Shown: positions 7,811-17,420, counted from the stretch's first letter. The stretch is DNA of 52,496 nt from Hyphomicrobiales bacterium (GCA_021775835.1 JAJFHC010000203.1:1-52496), one strand, 5' to 3'. A program made the numbers and translations. The notes: generated from the sequence alone by a model not told the origin.

Positions 7811-10800
7811 ATGGCAGGGAAAATCGCAGATCCAAAGTCTACCGCGTCAAGAAGAACCTTAAAAAAGGCTTCGACGCGATTCGCTGATTCCGGCGGACAG
7901 GGTAACATGTCTTCGCGCATGGCATCCGAGGAAGCCCCCGTGGCGCCTCAGAAACAGCAAAAAATCCGGCGTTCCGGCTCCGCCCCTGTAGTCAGGCCAG
8001 CGAACGATGACGAGCCCAGCACGGCATCTTTGATCGGCACCATGAAACGCCGGCCGTCGGCGGCACCATTCTGGTTCGTTGGTTTCGTGTCAGCACTCTG
8101 GCTGATCGGGTGTGGTGCCTACCTCTACGGCTTCTATGCACCTGAAATTGCCAAGCATGGCGATCTTTCCAAGGTCATTGCGGCGCCTGAAGTCGCCATC
8201 ATCCTCATCATGACACTGCTGCCTGTGGCCATGTTCTGGTCGATCACCTACATGATCTGGCGGGCACAACAGATGAGAAATATCTCTGAGGTTCTTGGCC
8301 AGACGGCAATTCGTCTCATTCGTCCCGAAGAAATTGCAGCCGATGGTGTCGCCTCTGTCGGCCAGGCTGTACGCCGTGAGGTGTCCGAGCTGATCGGCGG
8401 CGTTGAACACGCTATTGCCCGGGCCGGGGAGCTGGAATCTCTTGTTCACAAGGAACTGTCTGCCCTCGAGCGCGCCTTTGGTGGCAATGAGGAGCGTATC
8501 CGGATCCTGATCAATGGCCTGGATAACCAGCGTTCAGCGCTGGAACAGGCAGGCCAGATGCTCGGATCCGAAACCCAGCCTCTAGTCAGTCGACTGGAAG
8601 AAAACACATCCACCCTGCAAGGCGTCATTGACGTTGCCCAGGCAAGTCTCGATGCGCTCGAAAAGGGTCTCAAGCAGACCACCAAGGAACTCAGCGGATC
8701 GATCAACGCGATCGCCGAAGAAGCCAGCGGCGCCAGCGATCAGATCGCCCAGCAGGCAGGGCGTCTCGAGCAGCTGTCCGGTACGGTTCTCCATGACATC
8801 CGCTCCTTCAGTGAGCAATTGTCAATGCAGGGGGAATCCCTCACCAAGGCGACCAAGGGTTTCGACGAAGCCAACAGCGAGCTGTCACAACGCCTCGAGA
8901 GAACCAGTGTTCACATCACACAGCAGCTGCGTGAGGCAGGCGGCGAGATTACACATATGCTGCGCACCGCAAGCGGCGACGTCGCCAACCGCATGAAACA
9001 GACCAGTTCGGAAGTTATCGAAGAGGTTCAGACTTCAAGTGGCGATCTGTTGCAGCAGATTGAACTCAGTGGCGGTGCCATCACGGAAAAACTGCTGGCC
9101 GCCAGTGGTGAGTTCACCGAGCGTGTTGAAAACGCCCGCTCGCAGATTTTCGAACACCTGGAACATGCCAGCGTGGAAATGACCGAGCGTCTGGAAACCA
9201 CAACCGGTCGCGTGTTCTCGCGCCTGGACTCGGTGAGTTCGGAAATGAACGCACGCCTGGAAACAACCAGCGTGAACATCACCGACAAACTGGACGACAC
9301 CAGCGAACAGGTCTTCTCACGCCTGGACAATGCCAGCGCAGAGATGAACAACCGTCTCGCCTCGACCAGTACGGACGTTGCCGACAAGATTGCTGCCACC
9401 ACAGGTCAGATCTCCGAACAGTTGACCCGTACCGGCGCCCAGATCTCGTTGCAGCTTGAAACCACATCGAGCGATGTGACCAATGCGCTTGAGCGCACAG
9501 GCTCCAACATCACGGAACACCTTGACGCCACCAGCACCAACATCTCACAGCAGCTGGAACGCAAGGGTTCCGAGATCACAGTCCAGCTCGAAACAACGTC
9601 GTCCAATGTGACCGGCGCGATCGAATACAGCGGATCACGGATTTTCGAGCGGCTTGAAACGACAAGCAACTCAGTCACCGACGCCATCGACACTATCGGT
9701 ACCAGCCTGTTTGCCCGCCTCGACTCCGTCACCGGCAGCATTACCGGCACGCTGGAAACCGTTGGCGCCGGTGTGTTCGAACGCCTCGATACATCGACCA
9801 ACAACATCGCCGGGTCGATTGAAAAAGTTGGCGGAACCGTTTTCGAGCGTATCGACACGGCCAACCGCGACATCACCCAGGCGCTTGAGATGACAGCGTC
9901 GAGCGCGTTCCAGAAAGTCGACAATGCCAGAACCGAACTGGTAGACGCACTGGAAACGACAGGTGAACGGACACACGAACGTCTCGAGCAAGCGACAAGC
10001 CGTATCTCGGAGACTATTGAATCGACCAGCACACGCGCATACGAGCAGCTGGAATCGACCAGTTCCCATGTGGCCGGCGCAATTGAAGCCACGGGTCACA
10101 GAATGGCGGACCGGTTGGAAGCAACTAGGGATGGTCTTGCCAATACGGTGGACTCCCTGTCGACTGGCCTGATCGAGCGCCTTGAGAACACCAGCGCCAA
10201 CTTCACGACCACGGTTGATGTCTTCGGAACCGACCTCTTCCAGCGCATCGATGGCGTCAACTCCGACTTCACCGGTTCAATCCAGAGCTACAGCAATGAA
10301 GTACTGGAACGCCTGGGCACCACCGGCCAACTTGTGGCAGACGCCCTTGAGAATTCGGGAGCCCAGCTGCTGGGACGGTTGAACTCGACCAGTACGGAAA
10401 TCACTTCTGCGGTTGAGCAGTCCGGCAATCAAGTGTTCGCCCGTCTGAACGAAACCGCTGGATCCTTCGGCGAACGCATCGAACAATACGGTATCGACGC
10501 TGCAACCCTGATCGAGGAATCCACAAGCAAGGTTTCCTCACAGATTCAGGCGACAAGTATCAAGATGACGGACGATCTGGAAGTCTCCAGCACGTCGATT
10601 GCAGAACGTGTCGAAAACCTCAGTAATCTTGTCAAGAGCAGCATTGGTAATGTCGGTTCCGACATGGACGAGATCCTGTCAACGCGTGAAACCGCCCTAA
10701 CCGGTTTGGTCGACAATCTTATGACCAAGGCTGAGGACATCGACTCGCTGATGCGCAGCTATGTGGGATTGGTCGAGGACTCTCTGACGACCGCCGAACA

Positions 10801-11944
10801 GAGAGCCCGAGAAGTTGCCGATATCCTGGGCAACAATGCTGTCGCCACCACGGACACATTTGAATCCGAACTGGAGCGTCTCAAATCCATGGCAGGCGAG
10901 GAAATGGCCTCTACTGTGGAAGCGTTGCGTGAACGCTATGACGATACCGTCGCCAGCATGCGCAACAACATGGCGGATACAACCGACCAGTTCAGCAAAT
11001 CCACAGCGGAAATGCGCACTGCCGCCGAAGAGATGGCCCGTGAACTGGGAGAAGCCCGCAACGAACTGAGACGAGCGGTGTTCGAACTGCCGGCGGAAAC
11101 CAAGGAGAATGCCGCGGCCATGCGTAAGGTCGTTGCCGATCAGATTACCGCTCTGAGTGCCTTGTCCGATGTGGTCAAGAGACACACGAACATGCTCGAT
11201 GTGTCGACACCGGCGGTTGAATCCCGTGAAGTCGAGCAGCCGGTGGCTGCAAGCGCCAGCGGATTTGGTTCGTCACGCCCGACCGTTGCGCCCGTCCCGG
11301 CCCCAACGGTGGCTCAGGTGGCACCACCGCCTACTCCACCGATTGCCGCGGTTCCGCAAGCGCCGGCATTCGAGCCTCTCGATGACGAACCGCCAACTCC
11401 GGCGCCCGCTCCGGCAAGCAACGTCCAGAGCATCAAGCCGGCAACCAAGCCCAGTGACGGTAACTGGGGTTTGCCGGATCTTCTGGCCGCCGCGTCTCGT
11501 GACGAAGATGCCTTGCCCGCGCTGTCCGAACAACAGGGTGCAAAGAATGCGACCCCTGTCGGCACCGGCAATTCACCTGAAGTACCGCGGCTTGCCATAC
11601 ACATCGTCGAGACTCTGAACTCGCTGTCGGTAGACCTGGTTCGGGCGCTCGATCACAAGGCGCCTGAGGAACTCTGGGTTCGCTATCAGAACGGCGAGAG
11701 AAACGTCTTCACCCGCCGTCTCTACAGCATGCGTGGCCAGCGCCTGTTCGATGAAATCGCCCGCCGCTACCGCAGCAACGCGGAATTCCGTGAAGATGTG
11801 GACCGCTATGTCGATGACTTCGAGCGTCTCCTGGACTCAGTAGCTGAGAACGATCGCGACAACGTCCTGGTCGAGACCTACCTGTCGTCGGAGACCGGCA
11901 AAGTCTATCTCATGCTGGCCCACGCCAGCGGCCGTATGGACTGA
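7811..11944 (+). CDS. 1377-residue membrane-anchored hendecad-repeat (TipN-like) protein
   Basis: Order of parts: a basic N-terminus (about 75 residues); two transmembrane segments (WFVGFVSALWLIGCGAYLYGF near 85 and VAIILIMTLLPVAMFWSITYM near 130); a coiled-coil part; an unbroken array of 58 eleven-residue repeats at residues 360-997; a further coiled coil to about 1130; a Pro/Ala-rich linker (PVPAPTVAQVAPPPTPPIA); and a conserved globular C-terminus of about 120 residues (EELWVRYQNGERNVFTRRLY, FDEIARRYRSNAEFREDVDRYV). The layout of two N-terminal membrane spans followed by a giant coiled coil matches the Caulobacter polarity protein TipN, which is shorter, so a role in cell-pole or envelope organisation is plausible but inferred. 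The conserved C-terminus points to a protein-binding site. A hairpin terminator follows at 11958. Confidence 0.85.
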   Translation: MAGKIADPKSTASRRTLKKASTRFADSGGQGNMSSRMASEEAPVAPQKQQKIRRSGSAPVVRPANDDEPSTASLIGTMKRRPSAAPFWFVGFVSALWLIGCGAYLYGFYAPEIAKHGDLSKVIAAPEVAIILIMTLLPVAMFWSITYMIWRAQQMRNISEVLGQTAIRLIRPEEIAADGVASVGQAVRREVSELIGGVEHAIARAGELESLVHKELSALERAFGGNEERIRILINGLDNQRSALEQAGQMLGSETQPLVSRLEENTSTLQGVIDVAQASLDALEKGLKQTTKELSGSINAIAEEASGASDQIAQQAGRLEQLSGTVLHDIRSFSEQLSMQGESLTKATKGFDEANSELSQRLERTSVHITQQLREAGGEITHMLRTASGDVANRMKQTSSEVIEEVQTSSGDLLQQIELSGGAITEKLLAASGEFTERVENARSQIFEHLEHASVEMTERLETTTGRVFSRLDSVSSEMNARLETTSVNITDKLDDTSEQVFSRLDNASAEMNNRLASTSTDVADKIAATTGQISEQLTRTGAQISLQLETTSSDVTNALERTGSNITEHLDATSTNISQQLERKGSEITVQLETTSSNVTGAIEYSGSRIFERLETTSNSVTDAIDTIGTSLFARLDSVTGSITGTLETVGAGVFERLDTSTNNIAGSIEKVGGTVFERIDTANRDITQALEMTASSAFQKVDNARTELVDALETTGERTHERLEQATSRISETIESTSTRAYEQLESTSSHVAGAIEATGHRMADRLEATRDGLANTVDSLSTGLIERLENTSANFTTTVDVFGTDLFQRIDGVNSDFTGSIQSYSNEVLERLGTTGQLVADALENSGAQLLGRLNSTSTEITSAVEQSGNQVFARLNETAGSFGERIEQYGIDAATLIEESTSKVSSQIQATSIKMTDDLEVSSTSIAERVENLSNLVKSSIGNVGSDMDEILSTRETALTGLVDNLMTKAEDIDSLMRSYVGLVEDSLTTAEQRAREVADILGNNAVATTDTFESELERLKSMAGEEMASTVEALRERYDDTVASMRNNMADTTDQFSKSTAEMRTAAEEMARELGEARNELRRAVFELPAETKENAAAMRKVVADQITALSALSDVVKRHTNMLDVSTPAVESREVEQPVAASASGFGSSRPTVAPVPAPTVAQVAPPPTPPIAAVPQAPAFEPLDDEPPTPAPAPASNVQSIKPATKPSDGNWGLPDLLAAASRDEDALPALSEQQGAKNATPVGTGNSPEVPRLAIHIVETLNSLSVDLVRALDHKAPEELWVRYQNGERNVFTRRLYSMRGQRLFDEIARRYRSNAEFREDVDRYVDDFERLLDSVAENDRDNVLVETYLSSETGKVYLMLAHASGRMD
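8888..10801 (+). repeat. 58 tandem 33-bp (11-residue) repeats inside the coding sequence
   Basis: From Q360 the protein can be cut into 11-residue units without a single insertion or deletion up to residue 997. The consensus is roughly E-R-L-E-T-T-S-x-x-V/I-T/F. Examples are ERLETTSNSVT, DAIDTIGTSLF, ARLDSVTGSIT, GTLETVGAGVF and ERLDTSTNNIA. In the middle, units alternate between an ERLE type and a more apolar type ending in F, giving a 22-residue super-repeat. Hydrophobic residues at positions 3, 6/7, 10 and 11 suit a right-handed hendecad coiled coil or a membrane-surface helix as in apolipoproteins. Codons differ between units, so the array is old. Confidence 0.9.
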
Positions 11945-11957
11945 AATATTAAAATCG

Positions 11958-11993
11958 CACCCCGGGACGGATTGTCTGTTCCGGGGTGAATTT
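11958..11993 (+). terminator. hairpin terminator after the hendecad-array gene
   Basis: CACCCCGG (11958-11965) pairs with CCGGGGTG (11981-11988), with a further weak GA/TT extension, 15-base loop, then AATTTCTCC. The T-tract is weak, but position 14 bases after the stop codon supports a terminator. Confidence 0.55.
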
Positions 11994-12090
11994 CTCCTCC
12001 CGATTTTCAAATTCATAAACTTCTTGCACGACGGCCGTATCGGGCACTATGAACCCTGATACGCGTTGGCCGTTGAGCAGGATAAATTTC

Positions 12091-13101
12091 ATGGAACTGA
12101 AAAAACCGTATCTTCTTTTCTTGGGCGACGTTCACGATCAGCTCGCCGCGAAAACCGCCCAGGGCATCGTCGACTGGCGGCCGGAATGGTGTGTCGGCCA
12201 GCTTCGGCTGGACGGATGCAAGGCCGACACCGGTCTGGAGGACATAGATATCCAGACCGCCGCGGAACGCGGCGTGGGCACCATGGTCGTGGGTGTCGCA
12301 AATTCCGGCGGCATGCTGCCCGAACACTGGATATCCAACATCGTTGAAGCTTTGGACGCCGGTCTCGATATCGCCACCGGGCTTCACAAACGCCTGTCGG
12401 CGATCCCTGAAGTGGCCGCTGCCGCAGAGAGAAATGGACGACGGCTGTTTGACGCCCGTTTCAATGATACGGGCTTCGCGACCGGCAAGGGTCACAAACG
12501 CACCGGCCTCAGGCTTCTGACCGTCGGCACGGACTGCTCGGTTGGCAAGAAATACACATCACTGGCCCTGGAAAAGGCGATGCGGAACCGCGGGATGAAC
12601 GCCGACTTCCGGGCAACAGGTCAGACCGGTCTGTTCATCTCCGGGCGTGGTGTGGCAATCGACGCTGTAGTCGCCGATTTCATCTCAGGGGCCGCAGAAT
12701 GGATATCGCCTGACAATGACGCCGATCATTGGGATGTCATCGAGGGTCAGGGCTCGCTGTTTCACCCCGCTTTTGCTGGCGTCACGATCGGCTTGTTGCA
12801 CGGCTCGCAGCCTGACGCCGTTGTCATCTGCCATGAACCGACCAGGACAAAGATGCGCGGAGTTGAACACCCCATTCCTTCGATCCAGCAAGTCATCGAC
12901 CTCACGATTGCCAACGGCCGGTTGACCAACCCGGATATCACGTGTGTTGGCATTGCCGTCAACACTTCAAACCTGGCTGAGGCAGAAGCCGATACCTACC
13001 TTGCCAGCCTTGCCAAAGAATACAGCCTCCCTGCGGTCGACCCGATCCGTGGTGATGTGGGCCCGATCGTCGATGAACTTCAGCGGGTTTATCCCGCATG
13101 A
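12091..13101 (+). CDS. dgcN: D-glutamate N-acetyltransferase DgcN (DUF1611 family)
   Basis: 336 residues from the ATG at 12091 (MELKKPYLLFLGDVHDQLAA), which has GAGCAGG upstream and is where family members begin; an in-frame ATG at 12049 is less likely. DUF1611 features: GVANSGGMLP, LHKRLSAIPE, the P-loop-like GTDCSVGKKYTSLALEKAM, TGQTGLFISGRG, EGQGSLFHPAFAGV and CHEPTRTKMRG. In the marine-bacterial D-glutamate pathway described for DgcN-DgcA, DgcN acetylates D-glutamate and the product is racemised by DgcA. dgcA follows with a 4-bp overlap, so the pair is translationally coupled. The older name for this family was NAD-dependent epimerase/DUF1611. Confidence 0.88.
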   Translation: MELKKPYLLFLGDVHDQLAAKTAQGIVDWRPEWCVGQLRLDGCKADTGLEDIDIQTAAERGVGTMVVGVANSGGMLPEHWISNIVEALDAGLDIATGLHKRLSAIPEVAAAAERNGRRLFDARFNDTGFATGKGHKRTGLRLLTVGTDCSVGKKYTSLALEKAMRNRGMNADFRATGQTGLFISGRGVAIDAVVADFISGAAEWISPDNDADHWDVIEGQGSLFHPAFAGVTIGLLHGSQPDAVVICHEPTRTKMRGVEHPIPSIQQVIDLTIANGRLTNPDITCVGIAVNTSNLAEAEADTYLASLAKEYSLPAVDPIRGDVGPIVDELQRVYPA

Positions 13102-14081
13102 AAACCCGCACCCTGGAGGCAATCGAACAGAGTTTTCCGATCGCGGGAAGCTTCACGATTTCACGCGGCACAAGAACAGCCGTCGACGTCGTCATGGCAA
13201 CCATCACAGACGGTGAGTTTTCGGGCCGGGGAGAATGCACCCCCTACCCCCGGTACGGCGAAAGCGTGCATGGGGTAAAGGAAACCATCTTGTCACAAGC
13301 GCATGCGGTCGCAGACGGCATGACAAGGCATGAGCTCCAGGATGCTCTGCCGGCAGGCGCTGCTCGCAATGCGCTCGATTGCGCAATGTGGGATCTGGAG
13401 GCGAAGAAAAGCGGCCGGCGCGTCTGGGAGCTTGCCGGTTTCGATCGCCTCCGCCCACTGACGACGGCCTACACAATCAGTCTCGGGCCGCCAGAGGAAA
13501 TGGCGGCCTCGGCTGCAGCGTCCAACCGTCCTCTTCTAAAACTCAAACTCGGCGGCGACGGTGACGAAGAACGGATTCGGGCCATCCGGACGGCCGTCCC
13601 GGAAACCCGGTTGATTGTCGATGCAAATGAAGCCTGGTCTGCCGAAATTCTTCCACACCTGATGCAGACCTGCGCTCAGCACAACATCGCCCTGGTGGAG
13701 CAGCCTTTGCCGGCTGGATCAGACGATCTGCTCTCTAAGATCGACCGGCCAATACCTGTCTGCGCCGACGAGTCGGCTCACGACAGATCGGGTCTGAAAA
13801 AACTCGTCGGCAAGTACGATGTAATCAACATCAAGATCGACAAGACGGGTGGCCTGACCGAAGCCCTTTTGCTTGCCGAGGCCGCGACGGCTGCCGGCTT
13901 GGACATCATGGTCGGATGCATGTTGGCCTCGTCTCTCGCCATGGCACCGGCAATGCTTGTCGCCCAGCAAGCCGGAACCGTGGATCTCGACGGGCCACTG
14001 CTCCTTGCCAGCGACAGGACCCCATCCATTCACTACGACGGCAGCCTTATGCATCCGCCTGAGGCTGGTCTGTGGGGCTGA
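13098..14081 (+). CDS. dgcA: N-acetyl-D-glutamate racemase DgcA (enolase superfamily)
   Basis: 327 residues of the muconate-lactonising/dipeptide-epimerase branch of the enolase superfamily. Visible catalytic signatures: the KxK pair in LLKLKLGGDGDEERI, metal ligands in VDANEAWS, LVEQPLP and VCADESAHD, and the opposing lysine in INIKIDKTGG; the C-terminal MVGCMLASSLAMAPA loop is typical. It is coupled to dgcN by a 4-bp overlap, which picks N-acetyl-D-glutamate over the L-Ala-D/L-Glu dipeptide as the substrate, although a dipeptide-epimerase activity cannot be ruled out by sequence alone. Its last 35 bp overlap the end of the convergent MFS gene. Confidence 0.88.
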   Translation: MKTRTLEAIEQSFPIAGSFTISRGTRTAVDVVMATITDGEFSGRGECTPYPRYGESVHGVKETILSQAHAVADGMTRHELQDALPAGAARNALDCAMWDLEAKKSGRRVWELAGFDRLRPLTTAYTISLGPPEEMAASAAASNRPLLKLKLGGDGDEERIRAIRTAVPETRLIVDANEAWSAEILPHLMQTCAQHNIALVEQPLPAGSDDLLSKIDRPIPVCADESAHDRSGLKKLVGKYDVINIKIDKTGGLTEALLLAEAATAAGLDIMVGCMLASSLAMAPAMLVAQQAGTVDLDGPLLLASDRTPSIHYDGSLMHPPEAGLWG

Positions 14082-15249
14082 CGTTGCTGCCGGGCCAACG
14101 CCACCAGAGCACGGCGGCGAGGACAAACGCGACGAACCCTACACCACTCATTGCCAGAAAACCGGATGCCCCCCAATGCGTGAATATCGGACCGGATATC
14201 ATGGTCGCGCCAGACATCAGCAAACCGGCGCTGAAAGCCGCATAGAGCCCCTGAGCGGTCACCTGCATGTTTCGCGGGATTGTATTGGCAATGAAATGCA
14301 TCGTACCCAGATGAACTGCCCCGAAGGTTGCTGCATGCAGGATCTGCACGGCGACAAGGGCATAAAAATCAGTCAGTACAACCAACAGACTCCAACGTAT
14401 TACCGACACCGAGGCACCGACAGCAATCAGCAATGCCGGAGAAAACCGCTGCACAAAGCGGCCCGACACGGCAAACAGAACAATCTCCGCCAACACACCG
14501 ACAGACCAGAGAAAACCAATCTCCTGATCCAGAAGTCCCACATTGCGCCAATGGAGCGTACCGAACACATAGTACATAGCATGGGTCGCCTGGCAGAGGC
14601 CTGCCGCAATGATGAAAACCAGGAAGCCCGGCGACAGCAGTAGTCGGGGCACATCTGACATGTTCGGTTTTGAGGTGGACTCTTGTCCCGCAATGCGCAG
14701 TGATGGCAGCCCCACAGCGGCGACAACCAGGCCCACCTGACAGGCAATAATCATCCACAAGACACTGTTGCCATCCCAGTACCCCAGCAGGGTCCCCGCC
14801 CCGAGGCTACCCAGAATGAACGCCAGAGAGCCCCACAGGCGCATGCGCCCGTAGTCCAGGCCATGGTCGCGGCTCACGTTCATCGCCGTGGTATCGACCA
14901 GCGGCATGACCGACGTCCACCATATGGAAATGAATATGGCGACGGCCAGGATACCCCAGAAAGTGGACGTAACCGACAACAGCGAGAACCCCAGCAGTGT
15001 ACCCGCGCAAAGAATGACAATTGGAATACGACGGTCTTGGAAGCGGTCCGCAGCCAGCGAGACCCAAGGTCCCACGAAGACGCGAATCAGTGGAGCGGCA
15101 AGGATGAAACCCATCTCAGACTTGGAGAGGCCCTGGGCGTCCAGCCAAACGGGAATAAATGGCAGATAGACCCCGAACCCCAGGAAATATGCCGAAAACA
15201 GCGCCGCAATTCGGATTCCGTAGCCACGTGATCCGACCAGCCTGCTCAT
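14047..15249 (-). CDS. MFS transporter, HcaT/LacY-like (MFS_1_like)
   Basis: 400 residues, twelve predicted membrane spans. Motif: YFLGFGVYLPFIPVWLDAQGLSKSEMGFIL at the N-terminus, then FVGPWVSLAADRFQDRR (motif A between spans 2 and 3) and LWGSLAFILGSLGAGTLLGYW, the pattern of the 3-phenylpropionate permease/nucleoside permease subgroup. The substrate is unknown. It converges on dgcA with a 35-bp tail-to-tail overlap, so antisense effects between the two transcripts are possible. A short C-terminal cytoplasmic tail rich in polar residues completes it. Confidence 0.88.
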   Translation of the reverse strand: MSRLVGSRGYGIRIAALFSAYFLGFGVYLPFIPVWLDAQGLSKSEMGFILAAPLIRVFVGPWVSLAADRFQDRRIPIVILCAGTLLGFSLLSVTSTFWGILAVAIFISIWWTSVMPLVDTTAMNVSRDHGLDYGRMRLWGSLAFILGSLGAGTLLGYWDGNSVLWMIIACQVGLVVAAVGLPSLRIAGQESTSKPNMSDVPRLLLSPGFLVFIIAAGLCQATHAMYYVFGTLHWRNVGLLDQEIGFLWSVGVLAEIVLFAVSGRFVQRFSPALLIAVGASVSVIRWSLLVVLTDFYALVAVQILHAATFGAVHLGTMHFIANTIPRNMQVTAQGLYAAFSAGLLMSGATMISGPIFTHWGASGFLAMSGVGFVAFVLAAVLWWRWPGSNVSPTDQPQADA

Positions 15250-15404
15250 TGATGCCCAGATTATCCGTTATGGCCACATTGACGACGCGACGAGCCTAAA
15301 CCAATCACTAACCAATTTCCACGATAGTTGAGATGGATTTAGGCGAATCGAGCGTCAGGCATCGAGTCAATTTTGCGTAGTAGTAGAAGAAACGGGCAGT
15401 CAAC

Positions 15405-16385
15405 ATGAACAACGGCAATCTCACGACACCGCTTCCTGAGAGAGATTATGAAGCGATAGAGGCTGCGGTCATGGAAACCGAGCGCGGCCGCTGGTTCCTG
15501 GCAGAGTACACGAGGCGCAATCGTTCGGCGGATACGACCATGCTGCTTGATGCGATACAGAAACTGGACTCCGCCCTTCAGGCAACGCCTAAAGAGATCC
15601 CACAGGACGAGTTGCGCTTCGACCTAATGGAAATGGCGGCAACCATTGCTCAAACACGTCTCGATATCGCCGCACTGGCCGCCAGCAAGGGCAGCGAAAC
15701 ACAGATTACCACCGTTGCCGGCGAGCTCGACCAGGTCGTGGATGCCACGGAAAAGGCGGCCTACAAAATTCTGGCCGCCGCCGAAGCCATTCAGGATGTG
15801 GCATGGGATTTACGCGAAGACGATGTCGACAGCGAAAACAGCGAGATTCTCGAGGCACGGGTCACCGATATCTTCAGCGCCTGCGAGTTCCAGGACCTCA
15901 CCGGTCAGCGCATTACCAAGGTCGTGCAGGTACTGCATTACATCGAAGAACGCCTGAATTCCATGATCTCCGCATGGGGCGACGACGCGCTCATTGAACA
16001 GCATTCCGCACCGGATGACCTTGATCTGACCAAGAGTTATCTGCGGCCGGAGATTGCCATTTCACAGGACGCCGTGGATGAACTGATGTTCATCAATGAA
16101 GCACAGCAGCCGATCGTCGATATCAACGAGATTGATTTTGACGACATCGTGGTCGATGACATCGATGACGATGTCACGGAGACTGCCAGCCCACAACCGG
16201 ATTCGATGCCAATCGAAGAGCAAGACAAACATGTCCTGGTGGCCCGGTTGTCCGTTGCATCCGATGCGATACCGGCGCCCGCAGCGCCAGCGCCTGTCCA
16301 ACCTGCTTGTGAGGACCCCGACGAGCCGGATCTCATCAGTTTCGATGCCCTGAGCCAGGACGAAAAGACTGTTTTGTTCTGCTAA
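15405..16385 (+). CDS. cheZ: chemotaxis protein phosphatase CheZ
   Basis: 326 residues. The family signature is complete: CEFQDLTGQRITKVV at 160-174, in which D163 and Q167 match the catalytic pair that dephosphorylates CheY-P. A four-helix region precedes it, an acidic and Pro/Ala-rich linker follows, and the C-terminus (DALSQDEKTVLF) resembles the CheY-docking peptide of CheZ (LSQDxVDxLF). It is longer than the E. coli protein (214 residues) mostly because of the linker. No other chemotaxis gene is near, so it stands alone between an MFS transporter and a dehydratase. Confidence 0.93.
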   Translation: MNNGNLTTPLPERDYEAIEAAVMETERGRWFLAEYTRRNRSADTTMLLDAIQKLDSALQATPKEIPQDELRFDLMEMAATIAQTRLDIAALAASKGSETQITTVAGELDQVVDATEKAAYKILAAAEAIQDVAWDLREDDVDSENSEILEARVTDIFSACEFQDLTGQRITKVVQVLHYIEERLNSMISAWGDDALIEQHSAPDDLDLTKSYLRPEIAISQDAVDELMFINEAQQPIVDINEIDFDDIVVDDIDDDVTETASPQPDSMPIEEQDKHVLVARLSVASDAIPAPAAPAPVQPACEDPDEPDLISFDALSQDEKTVLFC

Positions 16386-16400
16386 CTGGGTTCACTCCAA

Positions 16401-17387
16401 TCATCCGGAAACAATCTCGGCGTAAAGTGCCGGATCCACGTTTGATCCAGACAGGGTAACGGCCACCGTATGGCCGTCACAGGAAAATCGCCCTGACAAA
16501 AGTGCCGCGAGAGCCACAGCCCCGCCCGGTTCCACAACCAGCTTCAAAACTTCAAAAGCGTAACGCACTGCTGTTCGCACATCGTCGTCACTGACGGCCA
16601 GTGCGCCGGCAAGCAACTGCTTGTTTATCGGAAAGGTGAGGTCGCCCGGTTGCCGGGATAACAGGGCATCGCAAATCGATCCGGATCCCTTCTCGTTCGG
16701 CACAATTTGTCCTGAGGCCAGAGACCGTCCGAGATCGTCGAAGTCCTCCGGTTCAACCGCGTAGATCTTCGTGTCAGGAGACGACTCCGATACAATGGTC
16801 GAAATACCGGCGGCAAGCCCACCGCCGCCATGGCAGACAAGCAGTGCGTCGACATCCAGCTTCCGGTTGCGGGCTTCCTCGATGATTTCGAGGCCGCATG
16901 TCCCCTGCCCTGCAATGATATCGGGATCGTCGAAAGGCGGAACTATCGTCGCCTGCCGTTCTTGAGCAAGTTGTCGCGCCAGTTCCACCCGGTCCTGCCC
17001 GTCGCGATCAAAGAGCACGATCTCGGCACCGAAATCTTGCGTATTCCGACGCTTGATCTCAGGCGTGTCGTCGGGCATTGCGATTGTCGAGGGCACACCC
17101 ATCAGTTGCGCGGCATGGGCAACCCCTTGCGCATGGTTTCCCGACGAGTAAGCAACCACACCCTTCTCAGAAACCGGCGATTTCAACTGGCAGATACGGT
17201 TGTAGGCGCCGCGAAACTTGAATGATCCGGTCCGTTGAAATCCTTCGGCTTTCAGCAGTATCCGGCCACCAACGCGCTCGTTCAGCGCGGCGTTCTCGAT
17301 CAGCGGTGTGCGAATGGCGAACGGTGCGATGCGTCGGGCAGCGATGCGGATGTCGTCGGGTGAAAGCAAAGGCGAGATCGCATCCAT
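16401..17387 (-). CDS. threonine/serine dehydratase-like PLP enzyme
   Basis: 328 residues of fold-type II PLP enzymes. K57 in GSFKFRGAYNR is the Schiff-base lysine, SSGNHAQGVA binds the substrate carboxylate and the phosphate loop is CHGGGGLAAGI. There is no C-terminal ACT domain, so it belongs to the short catabolic class: threonine dehydratase, serine racemase or threo-3-hydroxyaspartate ammonia-lyase; these cannot be separated by eye. EPEDFDDLGRSL, GSGSICDALL and VVEPGGAVALAALL are conserved in that group. It is followed at its upstream side by a LysE-type amino-acid exporter on the same strand, 33 bp away. Confidence 0.87.
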   Translation of the reverse strand: MDAISPLLSPDDIRIAARRIAPFAIRTPLIENAALNERVGGRILLKAEGFQRTGSFKFRGAYNRICQLKSPVSEKGVVAYSSGNHAQGVAHAAQLMGVPSTIAMPDDTPEIKRRNTQDFGAEIVLFDRDGQDRVELARQLAQERQATIVPPFDDPDIIAGQGTCGLEIIEEARNRKLDVDALLVCHGGGGLAAGISTIVSESSPDTKIYAVEPEDFDDLGRSLASGQIVPNEKGSGSICDALLSRQPGDLTFPINKQLLAGALAVSDDDVRTAVRYAFEVLKLVVEPGGAVALAALLSGRFSCDGHTVAVTLSGSNVDPALYAEIVSG

Positions 17388-17420
17388 TGTCGGGTCCAGA
17401 TGTGTCGGTGAATTTGGTGA

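Noticed and set aside
9406..10092. Long minus-strand open frame (228 codons) inside the hendecad array
   Set aside because: It is the antisense shadow of the 33-bp repeats; repetitive Val/Ser/Arg composition and no ribosome-binding site or family motif.
8888..10801. Tandem 33-bp repeats considered as a CRISPR or minisatellite
   Set aside because: The units are coding, in frame, variable at the DNA level and without spacers.
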